A DNA stretch of 64,000 nucleotides from Ditylenchus dipsaci. Lineage: Eukaryota; Nematoda; Chromadorea; Rhabditida; Anguinidae. Positions within the stretch are counted from its first letter, which is position 1; each line of letters starts with the position of its first letter. A program made the position numbers and the translations under genes. The notes under the pieces are model-generated. The model saw only the letters and a program-made list of their open reading frames with translations, was not told where the DNA came from and made no database searches. The stretch covers positions 1 through 64,000 of the forward strand of contig SADC01000852.1 in assembly GCA_004194705.1 (NCBI GenBank). The letters are read 5' to 3'. Below, piece by piece: positions 1-10,594 of this stretch.

Positions 1-760
1 TTGATCTTGTCGAAGGCAGATTGACAGTCCTATCTCATTTCCATAGCTTGTCTTTGTAGTAGCAGCAGATCCACGGTTTTCGGAGATTACCAGATAACGA
101 GACGTAAGGCTGGTAGAAATTACCATTCCCAGATAAGAGCGAAGAGTAAGGAACGTCAGTCGAGGTGGCATCTTGACCACAGCTTTCGATTTCTTCGGAT
201 CTGGACGTCGGCATTTTTGTCGATAATTTCCCAGATATTTGATTGAGTCCTGGAAGACAGGAGCACTTTCCATTCGGACCTTGAAAACCATATTCAGCGA
301 TAGTTTCGAAGGGAGCAGTAGATGTTGAAGGTGTTCATCAGCGGACTTGCTCACCACGATGATGTCATCCATGTAGGCGAGAGCGAAGTCAGAACTTGGC
401 CACATTGAGTCGATAATCTTTGGAAGATAGCAGGTGCAGGCTTAGCACCGAAAGGTAGCGATGAAAAGCGAAAAGAGCCATCAGAGTATTGATAGCGCAC
501 AGCTTTCTTGTTTCAAGAGTCCAATTCACTTGAAGATAGGGCATCAGAGAAATCGATTTGAGCAAAAGACGTGCACCATTGCTTACTGAAGATTCCTCCG
601 GTAATTGCTGGGCATGCGATGACTTCTGATTCGAGCACATCATTGAGTCCAGTAGAGTAGTCATTGCAGAGGCGAGAAGAACCATTAGCTTTTTTGATGA
701 GCAAAGTTGGAGCAGCGCCAATTGAACAGAGATTAGGAGAGATGACCCCATTGATAGAAG
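1..760 (-). pseudogene. pol: Reverse transcriptase of the Gypsy element, frameshifted and cut by the window edge
   Basis: Minus-strand fragments in different frames give, in order, LLIKKANGSSRLCNDYSTG, FAQIDFSDA, and then YMDD (364-375) followed by IIVVSKSADEHLQHL. These match the fingers, the first catalytic Asp and the YxDD box of RT. At least two frame changes break the ORF between 390 and 700. Confidence 0.75.
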
Positions 761-1214
761 ACGAGTATTTCTTTCTTCACATCAACCTGACGAGCAAAGG
801 CTACTTGGCGAGCACGGCGGAAGACCGGAGCAGAACCTGGCTTGACTGAGAAAAGCCTGGAATGGTGCAGCAACCCTAACCCAGAAGGAGACGGCCGGAA
901 CTGACTTGTATTTGATCCACCAAAGCTTTGAAAGAAGAGAATTGCCCAAATTGTAGACGCACAGATCATTTGAGGAATAAGATTTACGTTGGCAGTACAT
1001 CTTTGTCAGAAACCCTAGCGATTGAAGAGCTGGAAGGCCAAGGAGATGGAGACCACCAGGTTTGACACACGAAGCTTTGAGTAGACGATTTGCCGTTTGC
1101 TTCGAAGAGAGCTTGTCCCTCTCCCAGAAGTTGCACTTGAACCATTTGCTAGCCGAGCTTGCATTTCAGACGGGACAATTCGATTTTGCCAACAGCCGAG
1201 ATAGCGGATTCATT

Positions 1215-1300
1215 TCAGTGGATTGACTTGAGCCCAGAATCCAGTATGAAATCGATAGCTGTACCATCACCAACACGGAAGCAGTAAGGAGAGCAGGCGG
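1215..1300 (-). pseudogene. Retroelement aspartic protease active-site region
   Basis: The minus strand encodes IDFILDSG, with the DSG triad at 1233-1241. This is the catalytic motif of retrotransposon aspartic proteases, which cut the polyprotein. It lies between the zinc knuckles and the RT, as expected for Gypsy pol. Confidence 0.6.
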
Positions 1301-1394
1301 AACTGACTTGGCTTAGCAAAACAGACGGCAATTCGATTAGATTGATGCGACGATGCGGCTGAACTGGAACTTCTCTAACAGACTTTGACTTGAT

Positions 1395-1510
1395 CTCTTG
1401 CAGGCGTTCGCATTGAGTTCTAGATGACCCACTTTCTTGCACTGGAACAGGTATAGCTGACGTAAAGGCAATCCTCGATCCAATGCATCTGATTGCAACG
1501 ATAGCAAGGA
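1395..1510 (-). pseudogene. Gag nucleocapsid zinc-knuckle region
   Basis: In one minus frame the residues CYRCNQMHWIEDC give a C-x2-C-x3-H-x4-C knuckle. A second frame a few codons later reads QCKKVGHLEL, the remains of a second knuckle. Such knuckles bind the element's RNA. The split over two frames shows an indel between them. Confidence 0.55.
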
Positions 1511-1749
1511 CCAGGCGGCAGAGATCGATTCTTGGTAGCTTCCACTTCTTAGAATTCTTCTTGCCATATTCCTTCTTTGTAGAAATTGCATTTACGGCAG
1601 CGTAATTGGAGCTTCTTTCCAGTTGTTTGGCCTCGGCGATTGTAGACAGGTAGCTTGAGGCTTCTTCTACTATTTCATCGAACTTGACAGCGGAACACCA
1701 TCATTGACTCGTTGGAGAAGGCGGGTACGTAGAGCAGCATCCTTTGGAG

Positions 1750-2345
1750 ATTTCAGACCAAGCAGCAGCAGCAGACAGTTGAATTCGTCCTCCTTGAGCT
1801 CTGAGAATTTGAAGAATCGGAGCTGATGTTTGAGGCGATGACGTAATGGCGGAATTCTTCACCTTCTTCTTTCACCAGACGGAGGCATTCAAATCGATCC
1901 ACCACCAGCGAGCGAGAATGAGCAAATAATTTAGAGAGGCCACTAACTGTTTCGTCGAGATTGAAGTCCACCACATCCTTCGGCAAGCAGCTTTTGCGGT
2001 ATTCGGCATAGGCTTCGGAGGAGAGCTTGGTCATCAACAGTTTGACTTTTGCGGCATCCACCATATTTGGAGCAGTGCAGTCCAGAGAGAATTTGAATCG
2101 AGAAACCCAGTTTTCGAATTTGATTGGGTCACTTTCATCAGCAGAGAAGGCTTCCATGTCGGGCAGTTGAGGCAGCGAAGAGACGCAGCAGGAGCATTCG
2201 GACGATTTCCACCACCACTAGCTTGCTGTTGGAAGAGAGCCATCATTTGAGCCATTTGATCTTGCTGAGCCTTATTCTGAGCCACCATTTGATTGATTGA
2301 CTCTTGCTGCTTAGCCACCATAGCTTTGAGTTCATTTGCATCCAT
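1750..2345 (-). pseudogene. gag: Gag of the Gypsy element, frameshifted
   Basis: The start is the minus-strand ATG at 2343-2345. The first about 50 residues are a Gln/Met-rich helical segment (MDANELKAMVAKQQES...). A frameshift near 2160 moves to a second frame carrying SDPIKFENWVSRFKFSLDC, which resembles the capsid N-terminal region of nematode and flatworm Gypsy Gag proteins. It would form the particle shell. Product assignment is by context and motif. Confidence 0.65.
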
Positions 2346-2347
2346 TG

Positions 2348-2358
2348 CGACTGCGCCA
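2348..2358 (-). promoter_or_regulatory. Primer-binding site for reverse transcription
   Basis: The minus strand reads TGGCGCAGTCG one base after the LTR-terminal CA. This resembles the PBS of insect 17.6/297-type Gypsy elements, which is complementary to a tRNA 3' end. It lies immediately before the gag start codon. Confidence 0.6.
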
Positions 2359-2359
2359 A

Positions 2360-2515
2360 TGTTGTAACTTGATAGCAGAGAGAGAGCGAGAGCGGAAATA
2401 AACGATAACTTTATTTCACGAGCACAACAATAATGATCTTATGATCCAAGAGCAACAATAGTCCTGACAACGAATCATAGCCGTGTCAGGACAATAACAG
2501 ATTTGACAGGCAATA
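2360..2515 (-). repeat. Putative 5' LTR of the Gypsy element
   Basis: The stretch just upstream (minus strand) of the primer-binding site ends in CA at 2360-2361 and contains an AATAAA-like signal. The inner end is fixed by the PBS; the outer end near 2515 is a guess because the partner LTR is not in the window. Confidence 0.5.
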
Positions 2516-2519
2516 CAAC

Positions 2520-3090
2520 AACTATGTTTTTTGCTAGTTGAATCAAAATTTGCGTGGGAGGCCTTGGTAACCCACAATTTTTGGAAGCTAAAATGTGACT
2601 TTGGTTTCTAAGGCAAATTTTTTTTCAGATTTTTTTAGGATAAATTCTTTTGTCAAACATGAAAATAGAGCAACCAACCTAACATTTTCATAACGACTCA
2701 GCTGAATGTCTTCGGTTAAGCCGTCAGCAAAAAGGGAAGTGCTGACAGGCGATAAAGGTGGTGATTGTTGTTGAAGTTCTGCGCAGCCATGGTTGTTCAG
2801 AAATACAGCCATGCAATAATAAAAATAAATAAGAAAAATACCTAAAACGAACAATAAGTCTACTAGAGTTCTTACAATGAGCGGGTGCAGGTGTAGGTCG
2901 ATGTATGGGTGAGGTTGAGGTCGATGTGTTCTTACAATGTCGATTGTGGTGTAGGTCGATGTCCGGGGGAGGTTGAAGTGTTTTCACAATGCAATTTCGT
3001 CTGTTTTTTTTTGTTTTTTTTTATTAAAGTAGAGGTCTATTTCATATTAGTTTCAGTAAATAATTTTTAAAATTATTTATTTATTTATCT
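2520..3090. other. Noncoding interval with a GGTGTAGGTCGATG-type minisatellite (2865-2990)
   Basis: No gene is supported. From 2865 to 2990 variants of a G-rich word (GGTGTAGGTCGATG, GAGGTTGAGGTCGATG) repeat, punctuated by TTCTTACAATG. The same words reappear at 4155-4305. Confidence 0.5.
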
Positions 3091-3094
3091 CAGG

Positions 3095-3670
3095 GTACTT
3101 AACTCAAATCTTTGAAAAAAGTACATTTGCCCAAAAAGACTGGTTGCAGTATAGAGATTCCCCCCCCTCCACGCAGAGTGGTCGGATGAAGAAGATAACT
3201 TCATATTCGTGTTTCTCGAGCCCGATTTCATGAGAAAGCCGGCTGTTTTTTTGATTTTGAGGGAAAAAAAATTTCGAACCACAGGGGGGTATCATGGTTT
3301 TTTAGCCAAAATTTCGAAAATTTGAATTGGCGCCCTCTGTATTAGGAAGCTAAGGGAATAAAAGAGGCCTTTTTATGGCAGAAATTCAAATGTTTGTATT
3401 CTTTGACTGCTTCACCATGTTTTTCAACTGGGCCGTGGGAAAAGAGACTCTATATGCATTTTTTGATCAAGTGTACTTCTCGGAATCATGTCTAAGGTAA
3501 GTGAGTGCGCGCATCTCTTACTCTCAAGCTCCCTGCGCCCGCTTCGGGCTATGGGCTTGGGGCTTGGAGTTGAGAGGCGCACACCCACATACCTTGGACA
3601 CAAATCACTCGAAAGTGACTCTGGATGCATGAAAAAGCATGCCTACCAGAGCTTATTTAATCAAAGATTA
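3095..3670. mobile_element. Foldback element, copy 1 of the splice-donor hairpin family (right arm truncated)
   Basis: The left arm (from a C-run near 3163) matches the arms of the complete element at 52439-53263. The core hairpin occupies about 3485-3630. The far side stops after about 3665, so the right arm is mostly missing. Confidence 0.7.
3485..3632. repeat. Core hairpin with splice-donor-like ends, copy 1
   Basis: Reads GTCTAAGGTAAGTGAGTG, then a GC-rich inverted pair around CCCTGCGCCC / GGGCTATGGG, then GCGCACACCCACATACCTTGG. This copy is more diverged in the loop than copies 2, 3 and 5. Confidence 0.75.
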
Positions 3671-3711
3671 ATGCGAAAAACATGTATGTGCGTGTAAAAT
3701 AAGACCTAGAG

Positions 3712-3948
3712 GCTGTGTTTAGAGGACTATACTTGTTGATGACAATGGGAATTTGGAAAATTCAAATGCGCGCGGGACACTTTTTTTATTCCCAAATTAT
3801 TTTTTTAATCATTTAATCATTTAAATGTATTAAGAATGAATGATCAAAAATAACACAGCAGAAAAAAAAAGTAAAAAAATTGTCCCGCAGGCATTTGAAT
3901 TTGCCAAATTCCTATTGTCATCAACAAGCATGGTCCTTTAAAAAATAA
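3712..3948. repeat. Foldback of the GCGCGCGGGACAC family
   Basis: Arms begin with ACTTGTTGATGACAATGGGA and end with its inverse complement near TCCTATTGTCATCAACAAG; inside each arm is GCGCGGGACA / TGTCCCGC. Related foldbacks lie at 11148-11535 and 33343-33545. Confidence 0.7.
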
Positions 3949-4850
3949 ATAAGCTAAACTGACAATTTACCTCTTTTTCAATTCGAATTGAAAACATCCA
4001 CCCAAACCTCGACCTGGGCTCCATTAAGCTATTTTCATGAACAATATGTCAAATCTTTTTTATAGATGTTTTTAAAATTGAATTTCAGCTGGGAACTGAT
4101 TTAACAGAATTGTGATGCGAAATATAAAAATGGTCTAACCAGCCGAGAGTGATGTCGCGGTGCAGGTGCCGGTGGAAGTGTGGGTCGAGGTGTAGGTGTA
4201 GGTCAATGTAAGAACATATCCACCTCCACCTAACACCTGTCATTATAAGAACGTGACATCGACCTCGACCCACACCTGCACCTATACTTGCTCATTGTAA
4301 AAGCTCTATACGGTTTTTTTAACTCAAATTTTAACTTATTTAACAAACTATGAATTCAACGTCAAGTTTTTAGGTTTACTGAAAGAGGGCTGGTGAACTT
4401 CTTGTGAAAATTCGATCGCGCTTATCAGATTTGCCGTTAGATCGGTTCAATCGCTCAGAATCACACCCTAAAAACTAGTTTAGGGTAGTTAAATACTGGT
4501 TTAAAGTGGTCCAGAGTGGTTCTAAGTGATTCAAGGTGAGATTCTGAGGGATTATGTCAATCAAACGGCAATTCTGATAACCGAAATCAAATTTTTGGAA
4601 GAAATTAACCCCTTTAGTGAACCTCCGAAAAAGCAATTTTAGTGGCTTCTAGACTTGCTGGGCGAGATTCTGATAGATGCAAGTTATTTTCAGGCTAACA
4701 AATTTAAATTCTCGCAAAATTTCGATCTAGTATGCAAAATTTGGCTATTTTGTCAACTAATGGGTGTAAAAAAATCCCGGTGGCTTTTCAAAGCCTTATC
4801 TTTTGCAATTGTTGACATCGTATCTCTTTCTTTTAAACGATTTTGTAGCC
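3949..4850. other. Noncoding interval with an inverted minisatellite (4155-4305)
   Basis: GGTCGAGGTGTAGGTG words at 4155-4210 are followed by their inverse complement CACCTGCACC-type words at 4255-4300. No coding region is supported. Confidence 0.5.
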
Positions 4851-5217
4851 TTGCACCTCCTCTTTCAAATGGCATATTGAACTCAGCTTGATTATTTCGG
4901 AAAAGTCACTATTTTACACCAAACACTTGTGAGGTAATCTTAGTAAGTTGACAAGCGTATTCATCACTTTCAGTGATAACAATTTAAATAAAAATTCGAT
5001 AGTTACAATAATTTTTTAGCTCTATATTGTAGCGCAGCTCAAGCGCTACAAAACCCAAATTACAGAATGTTGTTTGAAAGTCTGAATGTTGAGATATGGC
5101 TTTTTAGAAAAATCAATTTCTTGAAAAAATGACTAAAATGCAACTTTTTCCAATTTTTTGAATTTTGGTCATTTTTCCAAGAAATTGATTTTTTTTTCTA
5201 AAAAGCCATATCTCAAC

Positions 5218-6117
5218 CATAGCTGCACGCTGTCCAAAAAATAGCGCCAGCGCCGGCGCCGGCAATTTTCAAAATTGAGCGCCAGCGCCGGAAAAAGCGC
5301 CAGCGCCGGCGCCAGAGCAGCCAAATTGAAAAAATCGCGCCGGCGCCAGCGCCGGCGCGATTTTGCTGGCGCCGTAAAAAGCGCCGGCGCACTCAAAAGC
5401 GGCTTTTCTACAAGTTATTGACATAATTGACAAAAAGAAGTAAATTTGGTACAAAAAAAAGTATTGCCCTATATTTATCACCAAAATTAGAAGTCTTAAG
5501 GTATACTGGAAAAAATTTCTAACTCTGTTTAGTAAAATCTGTCAAAGAATTAGGAATAAAAGTGCTTAGTACGTTTGGGATAGTGATAGTAGCCGATCAA
5601 ACATCAGATGCAATAGAAGAGCTTTTTGATGATGATGATGCCGAGGCCCAACAAATTGTTGACGAGTACCTTGAAATGCTAGTTCAAAAGTTGAAGGCCA
5701 GAAAAATAGCCAAGGGAATGAAAAAACAAAACGATGTTCTTGAAGGACTTATTGAATGAAACACGTATTGTTGCATATTCAAGTAACACCACTAGGAAAT
5801 TAATATTTTTGAAGAAGTTTATAAATTAAAGAATTGGCATGAACTTGTTTTACAACAACAATGACTTAATACAAAACAAAAAAGCGACAGTTTAGCAATT
5901 CGTGAAAATTTGCGCACCGGTGCCAACGCCGGTCTATTCACCATTTCACGCCAGCGCCGGCGCCAGCGCTGGCCTAGCCAGAAAAAATTTCGCGAGCGCC
6001 GGCGCCAGCGCCGGCCTAGTCAAAATATTCGCGCCAGCGCCGGAAAAAGCGCCGGCGCTATGAGCGCCCGGCGCTTAAAAAGCGCCGGGCGCCGGCGCTG
6101 GCGCTCGTGCAGCTATG
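5218..6117. mobile_element. hAT-like element built from GCCGGCGC words
   Basis: Ends are CATAGCTGCACG and CGTGCAGCTATG. The 8-bp target-site duplication is perfect: ATCTCAAC at 5210-5217 and 6118-6125. Both subterminal regions (about 5245-5395 and 5915-6110) are dense arrays of GCGCCGGCGC/GCGCCAGCGC. The middle is AT-rich and holds an acidic ORF. Confidence 0.85.
5518..5759 (+). CDS. Acidic/helical ORF fragment inside the GC-word element
   Basis: The frame is open from just after a TAA near 5515 to the TGA at 5757-5759, about 79 codons, with no Met near its start, so it looks like an exon or retrocopy fragment rather than a whole gene. It contains SDAIEELFDDDDAEAQQIV followed by a Lys-rich helical tail ending VLEGLIE. 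Composition is protein-like (DDDD, amphipathic helices) and unlike nearby shadow ORFs. I do not recognise the family. It may be a host gene piece carried by the element. Confidence 0.35.
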
Positions 6118-6379
6118 ATCTCAACATTCAGATTTTCAAACAACATTCTGTAACTCGGGTTTTGTAGCGTTTGAGCTGCGCTACAATATCGGGCTAAAAA
6201 ATTATTGTAACTATCGAATTTTTATTTAAATTGTTATCACTGAAAGTGATGAATACGCTTGTCAACTTACTAAGATTACCTCACAAGTGTTTGGTGTAAA
6301 ATGGTGACTTTTGCAAAATACTCAAGCTGAATCAATATGCCATTTGAAAAAGGAGGTGCAGCGCCACGAAATAGTATTA

Positions 6380-6530
6380 CAGTCGAGTCTCTATATAAGA
6401 TACACCTTCGGGCCGGGCCAGGTGTACCTTATATCGAGGTGTATCTTCTATCGAGAGTATCTTATATTGAGAGTTTTTTGGTCTCAAAACAAGCAGCTGT
6501 ATCTTATATCGAGTTTTTCGTGTTAAACAA
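6380..6530. mobile_element. Pogo/Tigger-like MITE fragment
   Basis: TA then CAGTCGAGTCTCTATATAAG starts like other CAGT-ended elements here (7774, 32523, 41663). Repeats of CTTATATCGAG follow to about 6520. The opposite terminus is not clear. Confidence 0.5.
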
Positions 6531-6684
6531 TACATTAATACAACAATTAATGGCTAAATTTCTTAACAGAAATTTACATTTGGCCACAAATAATTTTTTG
6601 ACTGTTTTTCGTTTATAAGTTATTATAACTGTAGAATTACTTTTTTCATTCTGTTTTTGCAACGAAAATACAAATGTTTGACCC

Positions 6685-7376
6685 TACTTGGATATACCCC
6701 CCCCCCCAAATCAACTTTTTTTAAAAGTGTTTCCAAACACCTTATATCGACCTAAAATGGCCTCAGAAGTTCAAAAAAGAAATTATTTTTAAGTTCTGGT
6801 CAATGAAAAATCGAGTTTTGGACACTTTTAAATTTTGACTTTTTACCTGTTTTATCATGTTTTGGTCACTGGAGCTGGGCAAAAATAGTCTCTAAATGCA
6901 TTTTTGTTCAAGAGTCTTGCTCGGAAATATGTCTAAGGTAAGTGAGTGCGCGCATCTCTAACCAACCAAGCCCCCTGCGCCCCCTTCGGGGGCGCAGGGG
7001 GCTTGGTTGCTTGGGGTTGAGATGCGCACACCCACATACCTTAGACATATTTCCGAGCAAGACTCTTGAACAAAAATGTATGCATACCAGAGTTTATTTA
7101 TGCGGTAGGCCCCAGTCAACAAAACTATGTTCACCATCTTCTTTTTTGTTAGAAATTGGCACCTTTTCGGTCCATTTCACCCAAATGCAGACCTAAATTC
7201 CTTTAAAAATGGTCAGAATGGGTGATTTTGGGTGGTCCAGAACTCGATTTTTTATCGACCAGAACTCAAAAATAATGTCTTTTTTGAGCGTCTGAGGCGA
7301 TTTTAGGTCGATATAGGCTGTTTGGGAACATTTTAAAAAAAAGTTGATTTGGGGGGGGGGGGGGTATATCCAAGTA
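6685..7376. mobile_element. Foldback element, copy 2 of the splice-donor hairpin family
   Basis: Termini are TACTTGGATATACCCC and GGGGTATATCCAAGTA with C/G runs just inside. Arms include AAATCAACTTTTTT and its inverse. The centre is the conserved core hairpin at 6928-7065. Confidence 0.8.
6928..7065. repeat. Core hairpin with splice-donor-like ends, copy 2
   Basis: ATGTCTAAGGTAAGTGAGTG at one end; CCCCCTGCGCCCCCTTCGGG with its inverse in the middle; GCACACCCACATACCTTAG at the other. The stem is nearly perfect. Confidence 0.85.
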
Positions 7377-7773
7377 GCGCCAAATTTTTCTTACAAGGGG
7401 CCCTATCGGGGTGTCATTTTGAGAAACTTATTACGTGAATTTTTTTTGCATATTCTTGTAGAGCATCTATGACTTCTAAGTGAAACTGGGCTATTGAGAC
7501 GGTATTACCGCTAAAAGTGGTACAAGAATCAAATCAAAGTTATGAAATGACCATGATACAGGTATCATGGTGTTTGATAGACATTTGTCTTCAATGTCTT
7601 TTGGTTACAAAATTTTTATTTTCGAGTTGTGTGCTTTTAGTATTCATAATGACCGCTAGAATCTAGCAAACATTTTGGTAGTAAAAAGCTTCTAACAAGG
7701 GAACCGTTTAAACTGTACGATTCGATTCGAAAATTCTGACAAAGCCATCTTTTAGAGCATAGTTGATTTACTA

Positions 7774-8382
7774 CAGTCTACTCTCGGTTATCCGACACTC
7801 TCGGTTATCCGACACCTTGAGCCAGATTTGGTTGGCTAACAAAGAAAATCAACAAACTTTACCTTCGGTTATCCGACACCTCGGTTATCCGACACTCTTA
7901 ATTATCCGACACCCTAGGACAGTCCGCACAGAGAAACTGTCTCTCGGTTATCCGACACCCAAAAATATTTTTCTTTACGCTGACAAAAATCTTTTGAAAT
8001 TGACGTTTTTCATTTAATTTGTTGTTTTTTGTGCTTGTTTTTCTTTCTCTAATTTTTATTTTTGTTTCAGATGAGCACCAGAAAGCACAAGGCCGTTTCT
8101 CTTGAAATGAAGAAAACGATCATCGATGCAGCGGCAAAAAAACAACAACCAGTCGCAATTGGCCAAGCAATTCGGCATTCCGAGGGGGACACTGATCGGA
8201 ATTCTCAATGACAAGGTGGCGATTCAGCACGCAATTGATGATGGTGGCAGTGCAAAGCGACAAAGAATGCAAACTGGTCAGCACACGGAGATGGAAGAAG
8301 CCCTGGTGGTATGGCTCAAGCAAGTCAGGTGCCAGACACCTAAGGCCGGCCCTTAGGGGTGTCGGATAACGAGAGTAGACTG
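7774..8382 (+). mobile_element. Pogo/Tigger-like element with a transposase DNA-binding remnant
   Basis: TIRs are CAGTCTACTCTCGGTTATCC and its inverse, flanked by TA. The word TCGGTTATCCGACAC recurs five times near the left end. The partner arm of the host foldback (near 8776) preserves the uninterrupted target, TTTACTATATAGAA read in the same direction, confirming TA insertion. Confidence 0.9.
8071..8356 (+). pseudogene. CENP-B-type HTH domain of a pogo/Tigger transposase, truncated
   Basis: ATG at 8071 begins MSTRKHKAVSLEMKKTII, the usual start of a CENP-B/jerky/Tigger N-terminal helix-turn-helix. The frame shifts near 8145 into QLAKQFGIPRGTLIGILNDK, the recognition-helix part, then reaches VVWLKQVR, the start of the second HTH. 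The DDE catalytic domain is absent, so the element cannot transpose by itself. The domain would bind the element's TIRs. Confidence 0.8.
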
Positions 8383-9299
8383 TATATAGAATTTCAATAT
8401 TTTTTCCCCACAGACAGAAAAAATCAAATCTGGAGACTCGAAAAAAATCGAGCCACAAACGGCCTTGATCCCCCTGTAGATTCTTAAAAACGTATTTGTT
8501 TATAATCCATCCTTGATATGGTGACACCGCCAGAAGCTCGATACTTAGCAGGGTCTGACACTATTTTAAACACATATATATATATGTGGAAAAAAAGTGT
8601 CAGACCCAGTTAGGAATCGAAAATTTAGGGTGTCACTGTATGAAGGCTTGCCTGTAGAAAATTTGTTTTTGAAAATCCACAGGGGGGGACCATGGCAGTT
8701 TTGGCTTGATCTTTCTCGACTCTCTAGATTCGATTTTTTCTATCTGTGGGGAAAAAATATTGAAATTCTATATAGTAAATCAACTATGCTCTACAAGATG
8801 GCTTTGTCAGAATTTTCGAATCGAATCGTACAGTTCAAACGGTTCCCTTGTAAGTTTATATTTGAAAAAATTCAGAAAATAGCAAATCAGGTCAAGTAAC
8901 AGAGTCTCACAGAGATTAGGTCACGTAAAACGCTGTTATGTGAATTGGTTTTGCTGGTCTAGATTTTTTTCATATAAACTTATCGATTTTTTATCACTAA
9001 AATGCTTGCTAAATTCTAGTGGTTATTCTGGTGAAAAAGAACTACAAGTTCATATAAAAAAAGTCAAGACAGCAAAACCAAGTCACATAACAGCGTTTTA
9101 CGTGACCTAATCTCTGTAAGACTCTGTTACTTGACCAGATTTTGCTTTTTTCTGAATTTTTTAAAATATCAACTTAGAGGTTTTTTACTACTAAAATGTT
9201 TGTTATATTCTAACGGTCATTATGAATACTGAACGCACACAACTCGAAAATGAAAATTTTGTAACCAAAAGAAATTGAACACAAATGTCTAACAAGATG

Positions 9300-10140
9300 A
9301 TCTTAACTGATGATCTCTTGATCTTAACTGATCTTTGGCCATCTGATCAGATCTATATTTTTCCCGTTCGAATCTCTCCTATTTCCTCTCTCAAATTCAG
9401 CCATCGTGCTTAACGTGAAATTCTGCACAAAATTCAAATTTGGCACAATAAGCCTTCACCTGTTAAACTGTTTTTACCAAAAGTAAAGTATGGATTTCAC
9501 TAAAATTTACCGGGTCAGCCTTTAAGACAGTAGATACAAAATCAATAATCCACAATATTCGGCAATAAAATTAGACATTTGAGCGGAGGAAAGCAATAAT
9601 ATCAAGCACAAGTTAAATTTAGAGCTATAGAGGGCCTGGCCATTAATCTATTATCCTGGTGATGTCTAGAACATAGTGCCTAATCAACAACTCCTGCCTT
9701 TTAGCCACCTAATGTTTCTTTGCTGCTGTTTTTTTAGCAAGCAAAACAATAAGTGCAACAACATATAGACGCAAATTCGGGGGTGGAATTTCTTCTAATT
9801 TTAGGCAAAAGATGTTTTGGCGGCTTAATTTATTGGTTGTCAAGCAATAAAAATGAAAGACTTGTCTTCTTTTCGCTCAACATCTATTTTGTCTTTTTTT
9901 TCAAAAAGGCGCTAAGAGGGTGTCGAAAAGACGCGCGTAGAATGGTCGCGTTTGGCTGTCGCGTTTTTTTTTCAATTTGTATTTTAAATGCAATAGTTGA
10001 CTCGTATATGCTGCTGCAATGTCAAACTAACTTGCGCAAATTAAAAGTTGTATCAGAACACATATATCAGAATTGCAAAATTCCTTCATAACATGACCTC
10101 AAAATTAAAGCGTTACAAAAAACATGACACTGAAAAAAAT
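9300..10140. other. Noncoding AT-rich interval
   Basis: Contains a short doublet of GATCTTAACTGAT near 9300-9340. No gene, RNA or clear repeat is supported. The open frame 9753-10091 has no coding features. Confidence 0.4.
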
Positions 10141-10149
10141 GAAAAAAAA

Positions 10150-10512
10150 AACAGGGTGTTTCAAGAAATTCTGCCTTTTTGAAATGGCTTTAACTTTTTT
10201 TATAAGGCGAAAGGCGCCTAGGCGCTATAAGGCGCCAAAATGTTCACCTTGACGGCGATTTTTGTTTGGTATATATTGGTATATATCGCTTGGTCCCCCT
10301 GTGGTTTGGGTCTTGCCCGTCCATAGGGCATCCACAGACCGGGATCCAAACCACAGTGGGAGACCAAGTGAACATCGTGTTTTTGACATTATACACTAAA
10401 CGAAAATCCACGTCAAAATGAACATTTTGGCGTTTACAGAATTTCGGAAAACGGTATATGAAAAAAGTTATAGCAATTTCAAAAAGGCAGAATTTATGAA
10501 ACACCCTGTTTG
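10150..10512. mobile_element. Foldback with ACAGGGTGTTTC termini
   Basis: AACAGGGTGTTTCAAGAAAT pairs with ATTTATGAAACACCCTGTT. Next come TTCTGCCTTTTTGAAAT and its inverse. The interior has GCTTGGTCCCCCTGTGG and, inverted, CCACAGTGGGAGACCAAGTG. Confidence 0.75.
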
Positions 10513-10594
10513 ACATTACATGGCAAATTGAGTAGCACATAGGGGTCAACCAATGCATTTAAAACAGGGCTTCCAAACTTCCATAATTTAAAGG

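Larger units (their letters stand above)
1..2520 (-). mobile_element. Ty3/Gypsy-type LTR retrotransposon, 5' part, decayed
   Basis: Read on the minus strand, the order is LTR, primer-binding site, gag, nucleocapsid zinc fingers, protease, reverse transcriptase, so the element runs off the left edge before RNase H and integrase. The reading frame changes several times, so no intact polyprotein remains. Family assignment rests on domain order, the YMDD box and the phrase CNDYSTGLNDVL upstream of it, which is typical of Gypsy-type RTs. It is an old or error-containing copy. The 3' LTR is outside the window. Confidence 0.85.
4850..6360. mobile_element. Foldback with arms of about 350 bp, interrupted by a GC-word element
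   Basis: The left arm 4850-5217 (TTTCAAATGGCATATTGA..., GTAGCGCAGCTCAAGCG...) is repeated inverted at 6118-6360. The related palindrome at 54490-55090 carries the same phrases. The hAT-like element 5218-6117 is inserted into it. Confidence 0.8.
7385..9295. mobile_element. Large foldback with two secondary insertions
   Basis: Left arm 7560-7773 plus 8385-8575 pairs with right arm about 8590-8850 plus 9170-9290. The left arm is split by the Tigger-like element 7774-8382; the right arm is split by a smaller foldback at about 8850-9170 (AGTCACATAACAGCGTTTTA and its inverse). Confidence 0.75.

Noticed and set aside
2860..2990. Telomere-like repeat
   Set aside because: Units are 12-16 bp and degenerate, not a short regular telomere motif.
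7774..8382. CRISPR-like array (TCGGTTATCCGACAC repeats)
   Set aside because: Irregular spacing, TIRs and TA flanks identify a transposon; the genome is eukaryotic.
9753..10091. 112-codon ORF
   Set aside because: No start context, no family features, hydrophobic AT-rich translation.
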